A DNA stretch of 9,726 nucleotides from CAYRTD01 sp964595055 (GTDB taxonomy: Bacteria > Bacteroidota > Bacteroidia > Bacteroidales > GCA-2748055): contig CAZQOV010000120.1 of the NCBI GenBank assembly GCA_964595055.1, forward strand, positions 1 to 9,726, read 5' to 3'. Below the pieces are notes generated by a model. That model was not told where the DNA came from. It searched no databases and saw only the letters and a program-made list of their open reading frames with translations. Both the position numbers and the translations under genes were made by a program. Shown here piece by piece: positions 6,697 through 9,726 of the stretch; position 1 is the stretch's first letter; every line of letters starts with the position of its first letter.

Positions 6697-7719
6697 ATGA
6701 AAACCTTTCATTTCAGTTTCCTGGGTACCGGAAATGCCTGGCCGGTTACAATATCAAAAAAGCATCCCTTCTATGATCCCGGAAATTTTAGTCACCTGGC
6801 AAATGCCTCCTATCAGATCGAAAAAAGAATAAATGAACAGTTTTCCGGTAAGATTCTCATCGATGCAGGACATGGTATTATTCCCCTTCTGATCCGGGAT
6901 GATAATCGATTGCCCGATGCACTGGTCATCACCCATTCCCATGCTGATCATATTGTTTCCATTGACTGGATTTGCCATAGCTATGCAAAGATTTATAACT
7001 ATGAAAAGTTTTTGCCTATTTATTGTTCAGGCTTATGTTATCAGAAGATTATCCGGACATTTCCCAATTTGCAAAAATATCTTGATTTCAGAGAGCTGAT
7101 ACCCGGTAAGGCTATGGAGATTGAGGAAATGTCTGAAGTTTCACTTACTGCATATCCTGTTTTTCATGGAATGGAAGCCCCCGGAGCTTCGATGCTGAGG
7201 TTTGATATTGAGAATGAAAAAAAACTTTTGCTTACCGGAGATGTGCTGACTCCGATGTTGCGAAAGAAGGATTACCACGACCTGCAATCCGTTCCCTTTA
7301 TAATCGCGGATGCCAATAACCGTTTTCCTTATCCCCGTTCCAATCACTGGAGTGTGGTTTCCAATGGCCCGGAAGATAAAGATCAACCGGAACGCCTGCG
7401 TTCATACAGAAATGACTTAAATCTTTCGGCAATGCTTAGCCAGCACCTGGGTAATTCTTTGGATCCCGGTTATTATAAATACTTTGATGAGTGGCTGTCG
7501 GGTGCTGATCCGGAAGTATTTCACTTCAGCATTTCTGATTTTTGTAAAGTTATTAAACCCGAAAAGGTATTTCCCGTTCATTACAGCGGGGGAGAGGATG
7601 AAAAGTATTACCAATCACCGCGGATGTCCAGAAGAGATCTTCAAAGCTGGCTAAATATGCAGGAAACTTCCTTTTTCGAATATATTTTAGCTTCACCGGG
7701 GGATGGTTTTAATCTGTGA
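6697..7719 (+). CDS. Metallo-beta-lactamase-fold hydrolase, RNase Z-like, function unknown
   Basis: The 340-aa cytoplasmic protein has the binuclear metal site of the MBL superfamily. It opens with FSFLGTGNAWPV, close to the FLGTG start of tRNase Z and related enzymes. THSHADH supplies H80, H82, D84 and H85; H157 (VFHG), D182 (LLTGDV) and H295 (FPVHYSG) are the expected further ligands. Between D182 and H295 are 113 residues, longer than in compact tRNase Z proteins. This stretch includes a positively and negatively charged segment (NGPEDKDQPERLRSYRND) and no obvious flexible arm typical of tRNase Z. It could be a phosphodiesterase, lactonase or arylsulfatase-like enzyme; I cannot decide. It lies 82 nt after dpp11 with no visible terminator, so partial read-through is likely, and it converges on the lipoprotein gene 69 nt beyond its stop. 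Confidence 0.85.
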   Translation: MKTFHFSFLGTGNAWPVTISKKHPFYDPGNFSHLANASYQIEKRINEQFSGKILIDAGHGIIPLLIRDDNRLPDALVITHSHADHIVSIDWICHSYAKIYNYEKFLPIYCSGLCYQKIIRTFPNLQKYLDFRELIPGKAMEIEEMSEVSLTAYPVFHGMEAPGASMLRFDIENEKKLLLTGDVLTPMLRKKDYHDLQSVPFIIADANNRFPYPRSNHWSVVSNGPEDKDQPERLRSYRNDLNLSAMLSQHLGNSLDPGYYKYFDEWLSGADPEVFHFSISDFCKVIKPEKVFPVHYSGGEDEKYYQSPRMSRRDLQSWLNMQETSFFEYILASPGDGFNL

Positions 7720-7788
7720 GATTGATGAATGATATCCCTGCCATGGATCAGAATAATTGCAGGTCGTGGAGTAAAGTTCTCAGGTGGC

Positions 7789-8361
7789 TTATAATTTGGT
7801 CTGGTCAATAATTGTATAATACCCGCTGTATTTACCGCTGATCGTGGTGGGTTCATTGTCCACAATACTTTCAAGTTTATATTCAATGAAATAAAAGCCA
7901 TTTTCTTCGTGTACTGTAACCTCTCCGCTAAGAATAGGATAACGGATTATATGGTTTGCATTGGTGATCTGAATGTAAGCATCCACAATATTTCCGGGTT
8001 TTCTTTCATCAGTATTTTCAATACGATAGGTTCCGGCGCTGAATTCATCAAGAGAAGGAGAGTTTGCATCCAGGTAAAGCAGGATATTATCCTGAACGAT
8101 GTTTCTGCTGTTATAATCGAAAGTACCGTCAGTGAAGCTGATATCATAGTCGGAACTGAGGCTGTCCAGGTTTTCTCCCCATATTTCAATGATAGCATTT
8201 GGAGTAATATACTCCTGATTATCGATATGGAATCCGTTCCATCCTTCTTCATTCTTGAAAGGATTTTCAGTTTCATCGGGTGTGGGATCATTCTTTTCAC
8301 AGGAGCTAAGGGCTGTCAGAATAATTGAAATTCCAATTGTAAGGTGCAGATTTTTTTTCAT
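7789..8361 (-). CDS. Uncharacterised lipoprotein
   Basis: The 190-aa product starts with a type II signal peptide: KK, a hydrophobic stretch (LTIGISIILTAL) and lipobox LSSC with the lipidated C21. The mature protein starts CEKNDPTPDETEN, an acidic, proline-containing linker. Acidic residues just after the cysteine are associated with surface export of lipoproteins in some Bacteroidota, so outer-leaflet display is possible. The remainder is predicted mostly beta (strands around 56-62, 92-98, 126-132, 145-164). It carries FSAGTYRIE (107-115), where Bacteroidales putative lipoproteins often show a G-T-Y turn, and ends in TISGKYSGYYTI. The start ATG at 8361 is chosen because it begins the signal peptide; an upstream ATG at 8394 would add 11 unsuitable residues. 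No clear Shine-Dalgarno is seen. No partner gene is adjacent, and I know no function. Confidence 0.85.
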   Translation of the reverse strand: MKKNLHLTIGISIILTALSSCEKNDPTPDETENPFKNEEGWNGFHIDNQEYITPNAIIEIWGENLDSLSSDYDISFTDGTFDYNSRNIVQDNILLYLDANSPSLDEFSAGTYRIENTDERKPGNIVDAYIQITNANHIIRYPILSGEVTVHEENGFYFIEYKLESIVDNEPTTISGKYSGYYTIIDQTKL

Positions 8362-8585
8362 TATGACCACAGTTGAGCTCAAGAAATTGATCAAAGCTTT
8401 TTACGATAGTACGAAAATCTATGGCACTTGTGATATTTCTTTTATGAACGGCTTGTATTTCTTGTTGAAGGGTCAAAAATAAATGTTGAACGATTTTGGT
8501 CGCAGCTTTATTTAGAATTAAAAACCAGCCTTCCTCTGAAATGACTATTAAATATAGAGACCGTGTTGGAGGTTTATTCAGACTG

Positions 8586-8745
8586 TTATTTTATGCTTAA
8601 GCAATCAGCAGGGTCAACCTGTTCACAATTATTTCTTAATTCGAAATTTAAGTGTAGGCCCTTGGAGAGACTGACCGCCATTCATATCACCAAATAATTA
8701 ATCAAAATAACCATTAAGTTCCACATATACGGTAAAATATAGCCA
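8586..8745 (-). pseudogene. Decayed C-terminal fragment of an M23-family peptidase (tentative)
   Basis: Read on the minus strand, one frame gives VYVELNGYFD, a stop, then LFGDMNGGQ. It resembles the HLNGYxVKxGDxVxxGQ segment of M23 (LytM-type) cell-wall peptidases. After a frame change near 8668 the next frame gives SKGLHLNFELRNN followed by EQVDPADCL and a stop at 8586. This resembles the family ending S-x-G-P-H-L-H-F-E-x-R with V-D-P. The second metal-site His of HLHFE is Asn here, about nine residues between the two blocks are missing, and an in-frame stop interrupts the first. Together these point to a broken remnant rather than a working gene. The match is by eye over about 45 residues and may be chance. 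Confidence 0.42.
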
Positions 8746-8760
8746 GGATTATTTTATTAA

Positions 8761-8781
8761 CACTGCAATGCGATTGCAGTG
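8761..8781. repeat. Hairpin, 9-bp perfect stem, GCG loop
   Basis: CACTGCAAT and ATTGCAGTG are perfect reverse complements separated by GCG. There is no long T tract on either side, so it is not a classic terminator. It lies just inside the leftward 3' region of the T9SS gene. Confidence 0.7.
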
Positions 8782-8800
8782 AGGTTTTGTATTTTATAAG

Positions 8801-8828
8801 ACCTTCGAGGTTTTAAAACCTCGAAGGT
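8801..8828. repeat. Perfect 28-nt palindrome
   Basis: ACCTTCGAGGTTTT (8801-8814) is exactly complementary to the next 14 nt, with no spacer. From memory, palindromes with CCTTCGAGG arms recur between genes in many Bacteroidota genomes; copy number in this genome cannot be seen here. Transcribed from either strand it would form a strong hairpin, so it could also stop transcription of the T9SS gene from the right. Confidence 0.85.
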
Positions 8829-8859
8829 TTAAAAGAAACTGCAAAACCATTATACTAAA

Positions 8860-8870
8860 CCGCTTCGCGG
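8860..8870. repeat. Short GC-rich hairpin
   Basis: CCGC and GCGG flank TTC, giving a 4-bp stem. It is small but stands out in AT-rich surroundings and lies between two stronger hairpins. Confidence 0.45.
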
Positions 8871-8896
8871 CAAACCGGGTAATTGTCTTATTGTAA

Positions 8897-8921
8897 GGGG
8901 ATTGCCATGGTTGGCATCCCC
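8897..8921 (-). terminator. Hairpin downstream of the T9SS gene, possible terminator
   Basis: GGGGATTGCCA (8897-8907) pairs with TGGCATCCCC (8912-8921) apart from one bulged T, with a TGGT loop. It begins 34 nt after the stop codon of the leftward surface-protein gene. On the minus strand it is followed by TTACAATAAG rather than a T tract, so it may be an mRNA 3'-end stabiliser rather than a true intrinsic terminator. Confidence 0.4.
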
Positions 8922-8955
8922 GCTGAAAGTTGAGTGATTTTGATTAATTAACGAT

Positions 8956-9726
8956 CTACTCAATGACAATTTTCCTGAAGGTTGCACCAGTTGACAACAA
9001 ATAGATGCCTTGCTTCAGATCTGAAACATCAATTGAATTGACATGATTTTTCTCCAAAAGAATCTTTCCCTGCATGCTATACAGTTTAATATCAGCATAA
9101 TCAGCAAGATAAAGCGTCCCTCCGGAAACCGGATTCGGATAAACCCTGATAGATTGCAATTCGCTGGAATTTGAAAAATTAGGGGTTTGACCGTTCACAA
9201 TAATTAATTCATCAATATTCTGTTGCTTGCCATTGTTTATTTTTAAAGTATTTGTTGCCTCAAAAGTTACATTACTAACTGTAGTATAGGTCCAATCTGA
9301 TGCACCCGGCAGTGGCAATGCGTATTCAGTATCATTCACAAACAAACTTGCATTATCGGAGTAATCTGCTTGAGATCTTACCTGCACAGAATATATACCC
9401 GGATTAAGCTCAATATTATTCCACACTATACGTCCATAATCTTCAGCCGATCTCAAATAGACATATCCTGTTCCGTTGAAATCAGACAAAGTACTCTCAA
9501 TATTGGCACCAGCCAATTCGTCAGCATCCTCAGCTTGCAAGGTGATGTCTGCAATTTGTTGCAGGATAACTTCTTCAATAACTTCACTACCGGAGACACT
9601 AAAAGTCCCTGTAGCTTGGTATCCATCAGCCGTGACCGTATAATCGTAGTCACCGTTGGGCAGCTCAATGCTGGCCTCCCCTGATGCATTGGTAGTTAGC
9701 TCCGTATCATCAATGGCAACAGCTGC
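8956..9726 (-). CDS. T9SS-exported surface protein with CBM6/35-like domain, C-terminal part
   Basis: The frame is open to the right edge, so the visible 256 residues are the C-terminus of a larger protein whose start is outside. Residues 1-57 form a carboxypeptidase-regulatory-like beta domain (TTNASGEASIELPNGDYDYTV, then ADGY). Residues 61-177 look like a family 6/35 carbohydrate-binding module: ITLQAEDAD at its start, NGTGYVYL, GIYSVQVR, LFVND, and a closing NIDELIIV. Residues 192-256 are a T9SS type A sorting domain: IRVYPNPVSGGTLYL, LYSMQGKILLE, LKQGIYLLS and the final RKIVIE. The protein should cross the outer membrane by T9SS, lose the C-terminal domain and be attached to the surface or released. 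A catalytic domain such as a glycoside hydrolase or protease may lie upstream, but that is inference. The TTG at 9540 is internal. Confidence 0.9.
   Translation of the reverse strand, partial: AAVAIDDTELTTNASGEASIELPNGDYDYTVTADGYQATGTFSVSGSEVIEEVILQQIADITLQAEDADELAGANIESTLSDFNGTGYVYLRSAEDYGRIVWNNIELNPGIYSVQVRSQADYSDNASLFVNDTEYALPLPGASDWTYTTVSNVTFEATNTLKINNGKQQNIDELIIVNGQTPNFSNSSELQSIRVYPNPVSGGTLYLADYADIKLYSMQGKILLEKNHVNSIDVSDLKQGIYLLSTGATFRKIVIE

Larger units (their letters stand above)
8362..8955. other. 594-nt region without an intact gene
   Basis: The region separates two minus-strand genes. From the right it holds the 3' untranslated part of the T9SS gene with four hairpins (8761-8921), a likely decayed M23 peptidase tail (about 8586-8745), and then about 220 nt upstream of the lipoprotein that should contain its promoter. 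A minus-strand TATTTTTG (plus strand 8474-8481) fits the -7 consensus TAnnTTTG but lacks a partner at -33. No tRNA, riboswitch or insertion-sequence terminus is apparent. Confidence 0.6.

Noticed and set aside
7737..7763. CCTGC...GCAGG inverted repeat between the convergent genes as a terminator
   Set aside because: The stem is 5 bp with a 17-nt loop and no T tract on either strand.
7641..7901. 86-aa minus-strand frame across the convergent gene ends
   Set aside because: It overlaps the 3' ends of two better supported genes and shows no family pattern.
7909..8328. 139-aa plus-strand frame antisense to the lipoprotein
   Set aside because: The minus strand gives a clean signal peptide, lipobox and domain, while this frame reads as the mirror of beta-strand codons.
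8255..8482. 75-aa plus-strand frame, with a possible 39-aa product from an ATG at 8363
   Set aside because: It starts inside the lipoprotein gene and runs through its upstream region. No family match or ribosome binding site is seen, though a short peptide cannot be excluded.
8306..8590. About 94 codons open on the minus strand between stops, overlapping the lipoprotein start in another frame
   Set aside because: There is no ATG and no recognised family. The translation looks protein-like but is too short to separate from chance in AT-rich DNA.
9370..9689. Overlapping frames on both strands inside the T9SS protein gene
   Set aside because: The continuous minus-strand frame to the right edge carries the CBM-like and regulatory-like domains, and the others carry nothing recognisable.

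Overview
The window is a piece of a Bacteroidota chromosome, most likely of class Bacteroidia (a marine or anaerobic Bacteroidales/Marinilabiliales-type lineage is plausible, but the family cannot be fixed from the sequence). The grounds are an S46 dipeptidyl peptidase, a C-terminal type IX secretion (T9SS) sorting domain, a lipoprotein with an SSC lipobox and an acidic tail, the long form of acyl-CoA dehydrogenase usual in this phylum, AT-rich coding sequence and mostly weak Shine-Dalgarno signals.

Layout. (i) 2-841 (+): C-terminal half of an acyl-CoA dehydrogenase, closed by a strong intrinsic terminator at 868-908. (ii) 1022-6614 (+): a tightly packed run of six genes. These are an unrecognised 154-aa acidic protein, a DUF2520 Rossmann-fold protein, a KdsC-like HAD phosphatase, a UbiA-type prenyltransferase, a Maf nucleotide pyrophosphatase and an S46 peptidase. 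Gaps are 4-27 nt, so one operon is likely. (iii) 6697-7719 (+): a metallo-beta-lactamase-fold hydrolase with its own good ribosome binding site, 82 nt after the peptidase. (iv) 7789-8361 (-): a small convergent lipoprotein of unknown function. (v) 8362-8955: about 590 nt without an intact gene. It holds what looks like a decayed M23 peptidase tail and four hairpins, one a perfect 28-nt palindrome. (vi) 8956-9726 (-): the C-terminal 256 residues of a secreted surface protein (carboxypeptidase-regulatory-like domain, CBM6/35-like domain, T9SS type A sorting domain), whose start lies beyond the right edge.

How it fits together. The peptidase carries Arg673 exactly 18 residues after the catalytic Ser655. 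This is the arrangement of Asp/Glu-specific DPP11 rather than DPP7, and it suggests a cell that trims peptides in the periplasm and imports acidic dipeptides. The acyl-CoA dehydrogenase fits amino-acid or fatty-acid catabolism. The DUF2520, KdsC-like, UbiA and Maf genes form a housekeeping-looking cluster whose shared purpose is not obvious. The UbiA enzyme is the most open question, because no quinone or ether-lipid gene sits beside it.

I found no complete mobile element, CRISPR array, rRNA or tRNA and no clearly new multi-gene system. The least explained parts are the 154-aa leading gene, the prenyltransferase substrate, the metallo-hydrolase and the hairpin-rich gap at 8586-8921.
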